Source of the DNA: Brevundimonas sp. SGAir0440
GTDB lineage: Bacteria; Pseudomonadota; Alphaproteobacteria; Caulobacterales; Caulobacteraceae
Length of the DNA: 64,000 nt
Reading direction: 5' to 3'
Assembly: GCF_005484585.1 (NCBI RefSeq)
Contig: NZ_CP039435.1
Location: 2,108,001 to 2,172,000 of the forward strand
Translations under genes and position numbers: made by a program
Shown: in pieces, positions 54,263-63,003 of the stretch
How positions within the stretch are numbered: position 1 is the first letter of the stretch
How the letters are laid out: each line of letters starts with the position of its first letter
The notes under the pieces: model-generated
What the model was told of the DNA's origin: nothing
Seen by the model: the letters and a program-made list of their open reading frames with translations, nothing else
The model's database searches: none

Positions 54263-55743
54263 GCCGGCTGCCTCGCATCCTCGATCATCAGGGCGGCGGT
54301 GGCCTTGGCCGATCCGACCACGCCCGGCACGCCCGCGCCGGGATGGGTGCCGGCGCCCACAAAATACAGGTTGGGGATCTGGTCGTCGCGGTTATGAACC
54401 CGGAACCAGGCGCTCTGGGTCAGGATCGGCTCCAGCGAGAAGGCCGAACCCTGATGGGCGTTGAGCTGGTCGCGGAAATCGACCGGCGTGAAGATGCGGC
54501 AGGTGTCCAGGTCCGCCGTCAGGCCAGGGATGTAGCGTTCTTCCAGATAGGCCAGGATCCGGTCGCGATAGCGCGGCCCCTCGACCTTCCAGTCGATGTC
54601 CGCCGAGGCCAGGTGCGGCACGGGCGCCAGCACATAGAAGGCGTCGCAGCCTTCCGGGGCCAATGACGGATCGGTCCGCGTCGGCGCGTGCAAATACAGC
54701 GAGAAGTCGTCGGGCAGATCCGGCCCCTTGAAGATCTCGGCGATCAGTTCGCGATAGCGCGGCCCGAACAGCACCGTGTGGTGGCGCACCTCCGGATGGA
54801 CGCGTTTCAGGCCGAAATAGATGACGAACAGCGACATGGAGTGACGCCGCGACGCCAGCTTGGCGCCCTCCTTCTGACCGCGCGGTTCCTGGCCCAGCAG
54901 GCGCTGATAGGTGTGAACCACGTCGGCGTTGGAGGCGACCATATCGAAGGCCAGCGTCTCGCCGTTCACCACCACGCCGGTCGCGCGACCGTTCGCCATG
55001 GTGATGCGCTCGACCGGACTGTTCAGCCGCACCTCACCGCCCAAATCCTTGAGCAGACGCACCATGGCCTGGATCAGGGCTCCGGTGCCGCCACGCGGGA
55101 ACCACACGCCCCAGCGCCGCTCCAGCGCATGGATCAAGGCATAGATCGACGAGGTCGCGAACGGATTTCCGCCGACCAGCAGGGAGTGGAAGCTGAACGC
55201 CTGACGCAGGTGCTCGTCTTGAATATAGCTGGCGACCTTGTCATAGACCGACCGCCAGGCCTGAAGCCGCATCAGCTCCGGCGCCGCCTTGACCATGCTG
55301 GCGAAGTCCAGAAACGGCACGGCCCCCAGCTTCAGATAGCCTTCCTTCAGCAGGTCCTGCGAATAGGCCAGGAACTTGCGATAACCGTCCTTGTCGGCCG
55401 GATTGCGCGCCACGATCTGGCGGTCCAGCTCGTCCTGGTCGTTGACGTAGTCGAAGACATCGCCGTCTTCCCAGCACAGTCGGTAGAAGGGCGCGACCGG
55501 CAGAAGTTCGACATAGTCCGACAGCTTGCGGCCGCTGGCCTGGAACAGTTCCTCCAGCGCCGACGGGTCGGTGATGACGGTGGGACCGGCGTCGAAGGTA
55601 TAGCCCTTGTCTTTGAACACATAGGCCCGGCCGCCCTCCAGATCGCGGGCCTCAAACACCGTGGTCTGAATGCCCGCCGACTGCAGCCGTATGGCCAGCG
55701 ACAAGCCTCCGAAGCCCGATCCGATTACTGCAGCCCGCATCAC
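54259..55743 (-). CDS. crtI: Phytoene desaturase CrtI
   Basis: FAD enzyme that converts phytoene to lycopene in four desaturations. The 494 residues start with the dinucleotide-binding motif AAVIGSGFGGLSLAIRLQ, followed by DAGPTVITDP and ending in the bacterial CrtI signature FVGAGTHPGAGVPGVVGSAK. It overlaps crtY and crtB by 4 bp each, so crtYIB are translationally coupled. Confidence 0.96.
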   Translation of the reverse strand: MMRAAVIGSGFGGLSLAIRLQSAGIQTTVFEARDLEGGRAYVFKDKGYTFDAGPTVITDPSALEELFQASGRKLSDYVELLPVAPFYRLCWEDGDVFDYVNDQDELDRQIVARNPADKDGYRKFLAYSQDLLKEGYLKLGAVPFLDFASMVKAAPELMRLQAWRSVYDKVASYIQDEHLRQAFSFHSLLVGGNPFATSSIYALIHALERRWGVWFPRGGTGALIQAMVRLLKDLGGEVRLNSPVERITMANGRATGVVVNGETLAFDMVASNADVVHTYQRLLGQEPRGQKEGAKLASRRHSMSLFVIYFGLKRVHPEVRHHTVLFGPRYRELIAEIFKGPDLPDDFSLYLHAPTRTDPSLAPEGCDAFYVLAPVPHLASADIDWKVEGPRYRDRILAYLEERYIPGLTADLDTCRIFTPVDFRDQLNAHQGSAFSLEPILTQSAWFRVHNRDDQIPNLYFVGAGTHPGAGVPGVVGSAKATAALMIEDARQPA

Positions 55744-56906
55744 GCACGTCCTTTTTCGACCAGACAGGTCAGTGCGGCGCCGATCGGCACCGGGGGTTTT
55801 CCGCTCAGGATCCGCGCCTTGTCGGCGAGAGTGGATCCAGCGGCGTAGAAGCGTTCGACCAACGGCTGGGGCAGACGATAGAACCGCTCCAGCACCTTGT
55901 ATCGTTCATCGGGCCGCGCCGCACGGAATAGCATCCGGTTCAGCAACCGATAGAAGCCTCGTCCGGCCCATACGTCATGCGCATGGCGACGGATGTCTTC
56001 GGCGACCGTCGCCGGTTCGAAATCCCGCGCCAATCGGTCGGCCAGGCGCACGGCGTCCGGCAGGGAATAGCCGGTGGTCGGGTGAAACAGCCCGGCGCGC
56101 AAGCCGCTGAGCGCTGTCAGCCCCATCCGCGACAAATGCGCCCCGATGTCGCCGTCGAGCGCCACGGGCAGGACGCCGTCCTCCTCGCGCAACACCGTAT
56201 CGATCTTCCAGCCTTGCGCGCGGGCGTAATCCAGCACGCCCTGACGGAACGACTCGCGATCCAGCGCATCGCCGTCGGTGTAGCGCGTATCCTCGATCAG
56301 CAGCGTGCGATCATCGAACGGCAGGGTGTAGAGAAACCGGTAGCCCCCGGCCTGATCGACACAGGCGTCCATGACGATGGGCGTGGTCAGACCGTGCGGC
56401 GCCGCCAGCCGCACCTCCAGCCCGACGAATTTCTGGAAACCCAGCGCCAGATCCGGCGTCGCGGTCGGCCCGCGCCCATCGATCACCGCCTTGGCGCTCA
56501 GACGCTGTCCGTCAACCAGCACCGCTTCGGTCGGCGACACCGAGGCGACCGGCGCACCCAGCATGATCCGTCCGGGCAAGGCCGCCTTGACCACCGCCGC
56601 GAACCGTTCGGCCGTGACGCTGCAATAGGGCGTCGACAGCGCGCGTTCGAACTGGGGAAAACGGACGCTGTATCCCGGCCAGCGATGCACCACCAGAGGC
56701 GCGATCCAGTCGCGCTGCGCCTGCGTCAGGTCGCTGTCGAAGAAGGACCAGGTGTGGACCCCGCCCAAGGTCTGCGCCGCCTCGACGATTCGCACATCCA
56801 GATCAGGACGGACCTGTGACAGCCGCAGCGCCAGCAGGCCATTGGCCAGGCCGCCGCCCACCAGCACAAGGTCCGGCGCGGAAGTGTCAAAGGCGTCGAC
56901 CTGCAT
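55740..56906 (-). CDS. crtY: Lycopene beta-cyclase CrtY
   Basis: Cyclises both ends of lycopene to give beta-carotene. The 388 residues have an N-terminal nucleotide-binding motif LVLVGGGLANGLLALRL, the HTWSFFDSDL block, IDGRGPTA, and ETRY-type region LLIEDTRYTDGDALD; TGYSLPDAVRLADRLA lies further on. The ATG at 56906 is divergent from crtW over 80 bp, which must hold both promoters. Confidence 0.95.
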   Translation of the reverse strand: MQVDAFDTSAPDLVLVGGGLANGLLALRLSQVRPDLDVRIVEAAQTLGGVHTWSFFDSDLTQAQRDWIAPLVVHRWPGYSVRFPQFERALSTPYCSVTAERFAAVVKAALPGRIMLGAPVASVSPTEAVLVDGQRLSAKAVIDGRGPTATPDLALGFQKFVGLEVRLAAPHGLTTPIVMDACVDQAGGYRFLYTLPFDDRTLLIEDTRYTDGDALDRESFRQGVLDYARAQGWKIDTVLREEDGVLPVALDGDIGAHLSRMGLTALSGLRAGLFHPTTGYSLPDAVRLADRLARDFEPATVAEDIRRHAHDVWAGRGFYRLLNRMLFRAARPDERYKVLERFYRLPQPLVERFYAAGSTLADKARILSGKPPVPIGAALTCLVEKGRA

Positions 56907-56986
56907 TCCAGACAGGTGACACGCGCGGACGCATGCGGCAAGCGAACAGGATGCTTACCGGGCCGCGATGCGCTAAGTGTCGCGCC

Positions 56987-57712
56987 ATGTCCGCCGTCAC
57001 GCCAATGTCACGGGTCGTCCCGAACCAGGCCCTGATCGGCCTGACGCTGGCTGGCCTGATCGCGGCGGCCTGGCTGAGCCTGCATATCTACGGCGTCTAT
57101 TTTCATCGCTGGACGATCTGGAGCGTCCTGACCGTTCCGCTGATCGTCGCCGTCCAGACCTGGCTATCCGTCGGCCTGTTCATCGTCGCCCACGACGCCA
57201 TGCACGGCTCGCTGGCCCCGGGCCGCCCACGGCTGAACACGGCGATCGGCAGCCTGGCGCTGGCCCTCTACGCCGGTTTTCGGTTCGCGCCCTTAAAGAC
57301 GGCCCACCACGCCCATCACGCCGCGCCCGGCACGGCGGACGATCCCGACTTTCACGCCGAGGCCCCCCGCGCCTTCCTGCCGTGGTTCTACAACTTCTTC
57401 CGCACCTATTTCGGCTGGCGAGAACTTGCCGTTCTGACCATCCTTGTGGCCGTCGCCGTGCTGGTCCTTGGCGCCCGCATGCCCAACCTTCTGGTCTTCT
57501 GGGCCGCGCCCGCCCTGCTCTCTGCGCTTCAGTTGTTCACCTTCGGCACCTGGCTGCCTCACAGGCATACCGACGACGCCTTCCCCGATCATCACAACGC
57601 CCGCACCAGCCCTTTCGGCCCGGTCCTGTCGCTGCTGACCTGCTTCCACTTCGGCCGCCACCACGAACACCACCTGACCCCCTGGAAGCCCTGGTGGCGT
57701 CTTTTCAGCTAG
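56987..57712 (+). CDS. crtW: Beta-carotene 4-ketolase CrtW
   Basis: Di-iron membrane ketolase that adds C4 keto groups, giving canthaxanthin and, with CrtZ, astaxanthin. The 241 residues include the histidine motifs HDAMHG (69-74), HHAHHA (107-112), FPDHHNARTS and HFGRHHEHH. Length and motifs match Brevundimonas CrtW. The ATG at 56987 (MSAVTPMSRVV) is chosen; the frame is open to 56816 inside crtY. It is the last bacterial gene before the prophage, intact and 206 bp from the integrase stop. Confidence 0.95.
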   Translation: MSAVTPMSRVVPNQALIGLTLAGLIAAAWLSLHIYGVYFHRWTIWSVLTVPLIVAVQTWLSVGLFIVAHDAMHGSLAPGRPRLNTAIGSLALALYAGFRFAPLKTAHHAHHAAPGTADDPDFHAEAPRAFLPWFYNFFRTYFGWRELAVLTILVAVAVLVLGARMPNLLVFWAAPALLSALQLFTFGTWLPHRHTDDAFPDHHNARTSPFGPVLSLLTCFHFGRHHEHHLTPWKPWWRLFS

Positions 57713-57810
57713 GCGTCCATGGCGGTCGTTTTCAACGGCGACATGCCGCGCGAAGCCAACTGACCCTTTGCGCGGCGGGTGGCTGCTTTCTGCTCATTTT
57801 CTGAGAGGAA

Positions 57811-57826
57811 TGGCGGAGACGGTGCC
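57811..57826. mobile_element. Candidate left attachment-site core
   Basis: On the minus strand the sequence reads GGCACCGTCTCCGCCA, which looks like the 3' end of a tRNA gene (acceptor strand plus discriminator and CCA). No T-loop (TTCGA) or cloverleaf precedes it, so it is not a tRNA gene. Lying between crtW and the integrase, it fits an att core duplicated by integration at a tRNA, the intact tRNA being at the other end of the prophage. Confidence 0.35.
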
Positions 57827-57837
57827 ACACAATCCAG

Positions 57838-57881
57838 CAAAAGCGGGCTTTTGATCCACGGGACCGTGCCAAGCTGGCACG
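57838..57881. promoter_or_regulatory. Two perfect inverted repeats between attachment site and integrase
   Basis: CAAAAGCGGGCTTTTG (57838-57853, 7-bp arms) and CGTGCCAAGCTGGCACG (57865-57881, 7-bp arms). The GTGCCA arm also occurs at 57822 and at 59695. They may be a terminator for the integrase, integrase arm sites or repressor operators. Confidence 0.4.
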
Positions 57882-57917
57882 ATTACCCGTGACTTTATCG
57901 GACGTTGCGTTGACGCA

Positions 57918-59111
57918 CTATGCGGCATCGCGTTCTTGCTTGCCCTTCACCAGTCCCTTGAGGTCGTCAGCGATGATGTGGCCGTAGCGATCAGCGGTGA
58001 TTTTCACGCTGCTATGCCCGGCGAAGCGGCTGACCAGAGTCAGGCTTTCCTTGTTGCGAAGCATGTCCGTGATCGTCGTATGACGCAAGGTGTGGAACTT
58101 CACATCGTCGATGTTCTGCCCGGCCTTCCTCACGCCCTCGCGGACCCGACGCCACTTCCAGTCCATGGTCGAAGTGTGCCACGGGAACAGCCGACCATCC
58201 GGCGACAGCATCCGCAGGAACGGAAGCATATCAACGATGGACTGTGACGCCGGGAGCGTCTTGGCCTTGCCGTTCTTAAGCCGCTCGATCTTGTCGAGGC
58301 CGGTGCGCGCCAGTTCCGCCGGGGTAGCGTCACGAAAACGGGGCCACGAAATGATCGTGTCGCCGTCTGCATCGACCGTGATCCATTCGTCGCGAAGCAT
58401 GAGGGCTTCGCCCTTGCGGCAAGCGGTGTCCAACAGGAACCGCACGAAGCAGCCGAACCGCTTCCAATCGTGGGCCGGGTTCTCGATCTCATAGTCCCCG
58501 ATCACCTTGAAGATGGCGGCAACCTCGGCCTTGGTCAGCGTCCGTTCTTGGATGTTGTTGACCTTGATCGTCGGGAACGGGGGTTTGGCGAACAGGATCG
58601 GTTTCTTGTCCGGTCCCTGCATCTTCGTCGCCTTGTCGAGGGCGCCCGACAGGACTTCCAGCTTGCGTTTCACCGTGGCCGGTGCCGCCCGTCCGCCTTT
58701 GCGTCCGCCCCGAAGGGCCAGAGTCTCGGCGATCTCTTCCAGCCGGAAGGCATGAAGGTCCGACAGCAGGTCTTCGCCGCAAATCTCACGCAGGATTTTG
58801 ACGGTCGATTTGAGGGTCGCTTGCGAGCGATGGGTCTTCCAGACGGTCTTTTCGCAGTGGTCGAAAAGGTCGTTGATGGTCATGCCCTTGGGCTTACCCT
58901 CTTCGTCCTTCTTCACGGTGGGCTTGGCCATCTGCTCGGCCGTGATGCCGAGCGCGATTTGCGGCGCCATCATGATCGCCACGCGCTTGTCGCGGCTCTT
59001 GGTCGAGACGCGGTGACGCTGCCCGTCCTCGCCCCTGAACTCCACGATGTAGATGCCGTTAGGACGTTGCTTCACGTCCCATGCAGTGTCGATGTTAGCC
59101 TGAAACGCCAT
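57918..59111 (-). CDS. Tyrosine recombinase (phage integrase)
   Basis: Integrates and excises the prophage. The 397 residues have an N-terminal arm-binding part, a SAM-like core-binding domain (about 75-185) and the catalytic domain with Arg232 (TACRKGEAL), His340-X2-Arg343 (KFHTLRHTT), His366 (AGHSSVKI) and nucleophile Tyr376 (ADRYGH). All catalytic residues are present, so it should be active. Its start overlaps the end of the upstream regulator gene by 17 bp, so integration is probably controlled with it. Confidence 0.95.
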   Translation of the reverse strand: MAFQANIDTAWDVKQRPNGIYIVEFRGEDGQRHRVSTKSRDKRVAIMMAPQIALGITAEQMAKPTVKKDEEGKPKGMTINDLFDHCEKTVWKTHRSQATLKSTVKILREICGEDLLSDLHAFRLEEIAETLALRGGRKGGRAAPATVKRKLEVLSGALDKATKMQGPDKKPILFAKPPFPTIKVNNIQERTLTKAEVAAIFKVIGDYEIENPAHDWKRFGCFVRFLLDTACRKGEALMLRDEWITVDADGDTIISWPRFRDATPAELARTGLDKIERLKNGKAKTLPASQSIVDMLPFLRMLSPDGRLFPWHTSTMDWKWRRVREGVRKAGQNIDDVKFHTLRHTTITDMLRNKESLTLVSRFAGHSSVKITADRYGHIIADDLKGLVKGKQERDAA

Positions 59112-59580
59112 GATCTCCGTCCTTGGTGGCAGTTGCTATGGTGCGACGGAGTTGGTTTGCGATGGCTTCTCCCTTCTGAGTGAGGCGCACGATCTTGCGC
59201 CGTTGGTCGTCTTCGTCGGTTTCGAGTTTGATCCAGCCCAGCCCATCCGGGTCGCGCTTGGTCGGCTCCATGAGCAGTTGATATGACCGACCGATAGACT
59301 GGCCGAAGATCGGCTCGCCGGTCTTGTCTGCGCCCGCGATCTCCTTGAGGTCGCTGACGATGATCGACTTGCCGAGGCTATTGGCTTCGACGATCAGCGC
59401 GAAGGCATAGACCTGACGCAGCGAAGTCCGCGCCGGGATTTCAAAAGCGATGGTCTGGAGAGCCTTGGCGAACGCCATGAACTGCCCGGCCCCCTCCTTG
59501 AGGCGGCTTGGCGTGGTCAGGTCTACGCCCTCGACGACAGAGCCTTGAAGTTCTTCGGGGGATTTGCGGCGACGGGCCAT
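59095..59580 (-). CDS. Phage winged-helix-like regulator (putative)
   Basis: A 161-residue basic protein. The second half looks like a MarR-type winged helix: SLRQVYAFALIVEANSLG, a possible recognition region SIIVSDLKEIAG, then LGWIKLETDEDDQRRKIV, LTQKGEAIANQLRRTI, where LTxKGxxl is the MarR wing/helix block. The ATG at 59580 (MARRRKSPEELQ) follows AAAGGAAG; the open frame to 59907 crosses the divergent promoter. Its place between integrase and divergent RNA polymerase suggests the lysogeny switch, but this is inference. Confidence 0.6.
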   Translation of the reverse strand: MARRRKSPEELQGSVVEGVDLTTPSRLKEGAGQFMAFAKALQTIAFEIPARTSLRQVYAFALIVEANSLGKSIIVSDLKEIAGADKTGEPIFGQSIGRSYQLLMEPTKRDPDGLGWIKLETDEDDQRRKIVRLTQKGEAIANQLRRTIATATKDGDHGVSG

Positions 59581-59796
59581 CGGCGGGCTTCCTTTAACGG
59601 GTTTGCCAAACGATTGCCTTGAGTCACCCATCTCCTCAACGGAAAAGAGCGAAAGGATAACGGCCTCCTGTGTGTGAGCTACGGGAAAGCCTGTGTGCCA
59701 CGACCCGTTAGATGTTGTCAACGCAAAGGATGGCACTTGATGTTTTCTGAAATTCTGCCCGACGTTTAGGCCCGCGCCCATCCAGCTAAATATGGG
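59581..59796. promoter_or_regulatory. Divergent control region of the prophage
   Basis: This 216-bp interval separates the regulator-integrase operon from the RNA polymerase gene. A plus-strand host-type promoter may be TTGTCA (59715-59720), 17 bp, TGATGT (59738-59743). A perfect TTGACA lies on the minus strand at 59721-59716 but without a good -10. GTGTGCCACG at 59693 shares GTGCCA with the repeats near the attachment site. Confidence 0.4.
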
Positions 59797-62217
59797 GTGC
59801 GAGAAACCTTCAAAGACAAACTGGCGCGACAGATCGCGCTTGAGGACGAGAGCCGTGCCCTCGGCGCCAGCCGATACCGTGCGCGCCGCCCGCTGCCGTG
59901 GCGACATGAACCTTCCAGCACGGACGAGGAAGGCGACCTACCGCCCGGCCGACAGCTATTGCGGCTGGCGATCCAGCCCACGGCCGAAGCTATCCGGTCG
60001 TTCTGCGATGTCGTGAATCACGGCGGCGGAACCCGCATCCCAGAGGCCGCCCTGATCCTGTCCAGTGTCGGCGCCGAAGAGGCCGCCTATCTGACCGGCC
60101 GCGTGATCCTGTCTGCCGCCGCCGAGGGCAAGAAGCTGACTGCGACGGCCATCGCCGTCGCCGACGCCATCATTGAACATCAGCAGATGGAGAACCTTCG
60201 CCGGGCCCGCGCCGATGTGTTCAAGGGCGTCCTCCGCGTTCAGGCCCATGGCGTCCGCTCGCTCAAAATGAAGCGGAAGATTCAGAACATCATGAGCGAC
60301 CACGGCTTCGACCAGCCGTTCCCGCTGGCGATGCGGATTCGCACGGGCGTCAAAGCCATCGAACTGTTCTGCGATGCGACCGGCCTGTTCGCCATCGAGA
60401 GCCAAGGCCAGCGCACAAAATACGTTCGGCCCACCGAGGCCGTTCACAAGTGGCTGGAGCAACAACACGCCCGCTGCGAACTGCTTGAGCCGATCAGCCT
60501 TCCGATGATCGTGCGCCCCCGCCGTTGGTCGTCGCCGTTCAAGGGCGGCTACATCACGAAGCAGCCGGGCAACCGTCTCGTGAAGCAGGCCAACGCCGCC
60601 TACCACGATCAGCTTCGCGACCAGATGATGCCCGGCGTCTATGACGCCGTGAACGCGGTTCAGGAGACCGCTTGGAAAATCAACGGTCCCATCCTCGCGA
60701 TCATGCGCGAAATCTGGGACGGCGGCGGCGAACTCGGCGACCTCCCTGCTCGCAATCCGACGCCCATCCCGCCCCGCCCCGCCGACTACGCCGAGAACGA
60801 AGAGACCGCCAACCGCTGGAAGCGCGAGGCGTCGGACATCCACGACCTGAACGCCAAGAACGTCAGCAAGCGGCTGGCCCTGTCGCAACGTCTATGGGTG
60901 GCGACGAAGTTCGCTGACGAAGAGGCCATCTACTTCCCCCACAGCCTCGACTTCCGAGGCCGCGTCTATCCGTTGGCGACCGGCGGACCTCACCCGCAGG
61001 GCGATGATGTCGCCAAGGCTCTGCTGACCTTCGCCGTTGGTCAGCCGATCACCAACGACGGCGCCCGCTGGCTGGCGATCCACCTCGCGGGCCTGTTCGG
61101 CATCGACAAGGTGTCATTCGACGAGCGTGTGCAGTGGGTGTGGGACAATCAGATCGCCATCCTCGACAGCGCGGCCGATCCACTCGACGGTCAACGGTTC
61201 TGGGCGACGGCCGACAGCCCGTTCATGGCCTTGGCCGCGTGTCTGGAATGGGCGGGCTACATCCGCGAGGGCGCCGACTTCATCAGTCACCTTCCGGTGA
61301 GCCTTGATGGCAGCAACAGCGGCTTGCAGCACTTCTCGGCCATGCTCCGAGACCCCATCGGAGCCAAAGCCGTCAACCTCAAACCGGGCGACCGGCCGCA
61401 GGACATCTACAGCGATGTCGCCGCCGCCGTTCAGGCCCGCGTGAACGAGAGCTACGACCCGGCCGCGACTGCATGGAAGGGCAACAAGGTCACTCGCAAG
61501 ATCACCAAACGCCCGGTCATGACCTTCACCTACTCGGCCACGAAATACGGCTACTGCGATCAAATCCTCCAGACGCTTCGCGAGATCGACGGCGCCGGTC
61601 AGCCCTACCTCGACGCCGACAACTATGTGGCGGCTCGCTACATGGCGGCTGAAATCTGGGACGGCGTTCAGGGCACTGTCGTCGCCGCAGCCGAAGCCAT
61701 GGCGTGGCTGCGAACGGTCGCGTCGATCATGACCAAGGCCGGTGTGCCGATCCGATGGACGGCGCCCACGGGTCTGCCTGTGCTTCAGACCTACAAGAGC
61801 CGCAAGGCCGACCTGATCCGTGTCGTCTTCAAGGGCCAGCGCATCCGGCTACAGGTCAGGAACGAACTTTCGAAACTCGACAGCAAGCGTCAGGCGAACG
61901 GCATCAGTCCGAACCTGATCCACAGCATGGACGCCTCTCACCTCATGGGCGTGGCGAACCGTTGCTACGACCACGACATCCGCTCTCTGGCCGTTGTCCA
62001 TGACAGCTTCGGCGTCCATGCCGCCCGCGTGTCGGACCTTCAAAACATCCTCCGCGACACCTTCGCCGATCTCTACGAGACGAACTGGCTTGAGGTGTTC
62101 CGAGAGGAATTCATCGCGCAGCTTCCGCCGGAGTGGGCCGACAAAATCCCGCCGGTCCCGGCCCTTGGCGCCTTCGACATCGAGCAAGTTCGACGCAGCC
62201 CCTACCTGTTCGCGTGA
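59797..62217 (+). CDS. T7-like single-subunit DNA-dependent RNA polymerase
   Basis: Phage RNA polymerase of 806 residues, slightly shorter than T7 gp1 (883), mostly at the N-terminus. All catalytic motifs are intact: motif A SLDFRGRVYPLA (Asp near 385, T7 D537), SLDGSNSGLQHFSAM, motif B KRPVMTFTYSATKYGY (Lys near 571 and Tyr near 579, T7 K631 and Y639) and motif C VVHDSFGVHA (Asp near 735, T7 D812). The C-terminus ends in FA as in T7. The start is a GTG at 59797; an ATG at 59792 is out of frame. It should transcribe the late phage genes. Confidence 0.96.
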   Translation: MRETFKDKLARQIALEDESRALGASRYRARRPLPWRHEPSSTDEEGDLPPGRQLLRLAIQPTAEAIRSFCDVVNHGGGTRIPEAALILSSVGAEEAAYLTGRVILSAAAEGKKLTATAIAVADAIIEHQQMENLRRARADVFKGVLRVQAHGVRSLKMKRKIQNIMSDHGFDQPFPLAMRIRTGVKAIELFCDATGLFAIESQGQRTKYVRPTEAVHKWLEQQHARCELLEPISLPMIVRPRRWSSPFKGGYITKQPGNRLVKQANAAYHDQLRDQMMPGVYDAVNAVQETAWKINGPILAIMREIWDGGGELGDLPARNPTPIPPRPADYAENEETANRWKREASDIHDLNAKNVSKRLALSQRLWVATKFADEEAIYFPHSLDFRGRVYPLATGGPHPQGDDVAKALLTFAVGQPITNDGARWLAIHLAGLFGIDKVSFDERVQWVWDNQIAILDSAADPLDGQRFWATADSPFMALAACLEWAGYIREGADFISHLPVSLDGSNSGLQHFSAMLRDPIGAKAVNLKPGDRPQDIYSDVAAAVQARVNESYDPAATAWKGNKVTRKITKRPVMTFTYSATKYGYCDQILQTLREIDGAGQPYLDADNYVAARYMAAEIWDGVQGTVVAAAEAMAWLRTVASIMTKAGVPIRWTAPTGLPVLQTYKSRKADLIRVVFKGQRIRLQVRNELSKLDSKRQANGISPNLIHSMDASHLMGVANRCYDHDIRSLAVVHDSFGVHAARVSDLQNILRDTFADLYETNWLEVFREEFIAQLPPEWADKIPPVPALGAFDIEQVRRSPYLFA

Positions 62218-62220
62218 TCC

Positions 62221-62541
62221 ATGGGCCAGCTATTGAACACTCGAACCAATCCCATGAACCCATTGCCCTCAATCGGTGATCGCGTCCGCACGGATTCGAC
62301 GGTCGCCCTCCTACGCGAGCCAGCCTTCGCACTGCTGTCTCGCATCCAAGACGCAAACCCGTCCGATCAGGTCCGCGCCCTGTTTCTGGTTGCAGCCGTG
62401 ATCTCCGACGCCATCGGCATCGACGGCCACGACGCACTGAACAGCGCGAAGCGAATGCTTTCGACGGCGGAAGGCCCGCACACCGTCCACGTCCAAGCGA
62501 TCCGCGATTATGCTGACGGCGAGTTGCGCCGCATTGAGTGA
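62221..62541 (+). CDS. Hypothetical phage protein
   Basis: A 106-residue ORF starting 3 bp after the polymerase stop; a second ATG lies at 62254. The middle (LFLVAAVISDAIGIDGHDALNSAKRML) is helical and mildly hydrophobic. No family recognised. The stop overlaps the next start (GTGA), indicating coupled translation and supporting that both are genes. Confidence 0.6.
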   Translation: MGQLLNTRTNPMNPLPSIGDRVRTDSTVALLREPAFALLSRIQDANPSDQVRALFLVAAVISDAIGIDGHDALNSAKRMLSTAEGPHTVHVQAIRDYADGELRRIE

Positions 62542-62825
62542 AGCCTGACGTAGATGTCTTTGTCGCGCTGGCCGGTCTGATGCAGTCGGACGCCGCGCAC
62601 TTCCTCATGCCGACCGATCTGGCAGACGAGGCGTCGGCGTGGCTTCTGTCGCAAGGCATCCAGCACGAGTGGAATGATCTCTACATCATGGGACGCGAGC
62701 CTACGGGCGGAACCCTGATCTCGATTTCCGGCGACCTCGGCGCACTCGCATTCAGAATGTGGGGGTCCGATGAAGTTGTCGGGCCTGTTTCTTTTTCGCC
62801 CGCCGCGCGTCGTCATAGCCCTTGA
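62538..62825 (+). CDS. Hypothetical phage protein
   Basis: A 95-residue ORF with a GTG start overlapping the previous TGA. It reads VDVFVALAGLMQSDAAHFLM and ISISGDLGALAFRMWG, a soluble alpha/beta pattern. No family recognised. Its last 74 bp are overlapped by an antisense zinc-finger ORF. Confidence 0.5.
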   Translation: MKPDVDVFVALAGLMQSDAAHFLMPTDLADEASAWLLSQGIQHEWNDLYIMGREPTGGTLISISGDLGALAFRMWGSDEVVGPVSFSPAARRHSP

Positions 62826-63003
62826 TCGTGACCGCCCGACAGGCGTCGCCGCAGTAGCGACGGTTAGGTGTGGAGACGAACTCTCCCGCGCAGACTTTGC
62901 ATGTCCCCATGATCGGCTCCTTGGGCTTGATCCCCAGCCGTTCATCGCTTGCTGCAAGCAGGTCTTCGATCTTCGCGGCCCACCGGCCCTCACATTTGAG
63001 CAT
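62752..63003 (-). CDS. Small zinc-finger protein, antisense in the prophage
   Basis: An 83-residue basic ORF opposite to the other late-side genes. It has a four-cysteine zinc-binding pattern, CKVCAGEF and RYCGDACRAV, followed by a Lys/Arg-rich tail (ARRAKKKQARQ). This resembles zinc ribbons found in short phage DNA-binding or HNH-associated proteins. The ATG at 63003 (MLKCEGRWAAKIED) is preferred; a TTG at 63054 would add 17 residues. It overlaps the previous gene by 74 bp. Confidence 0.55.
   Translation of the reverse strand: MLKCEGRWAAKIEDLLAASDERLGIKPKEPIMGTCKVCAGEFVSTPNRRYCGDACRAVTIKGYDDARRAKKKQARQLHRTPTF

Noticed and set aside
57811..57826. tRNA gene on the minus strand
   Set aside because: Only the acceptor-like 3' end is present; there is no T-loop, anticodon arm or D-arm upstream.
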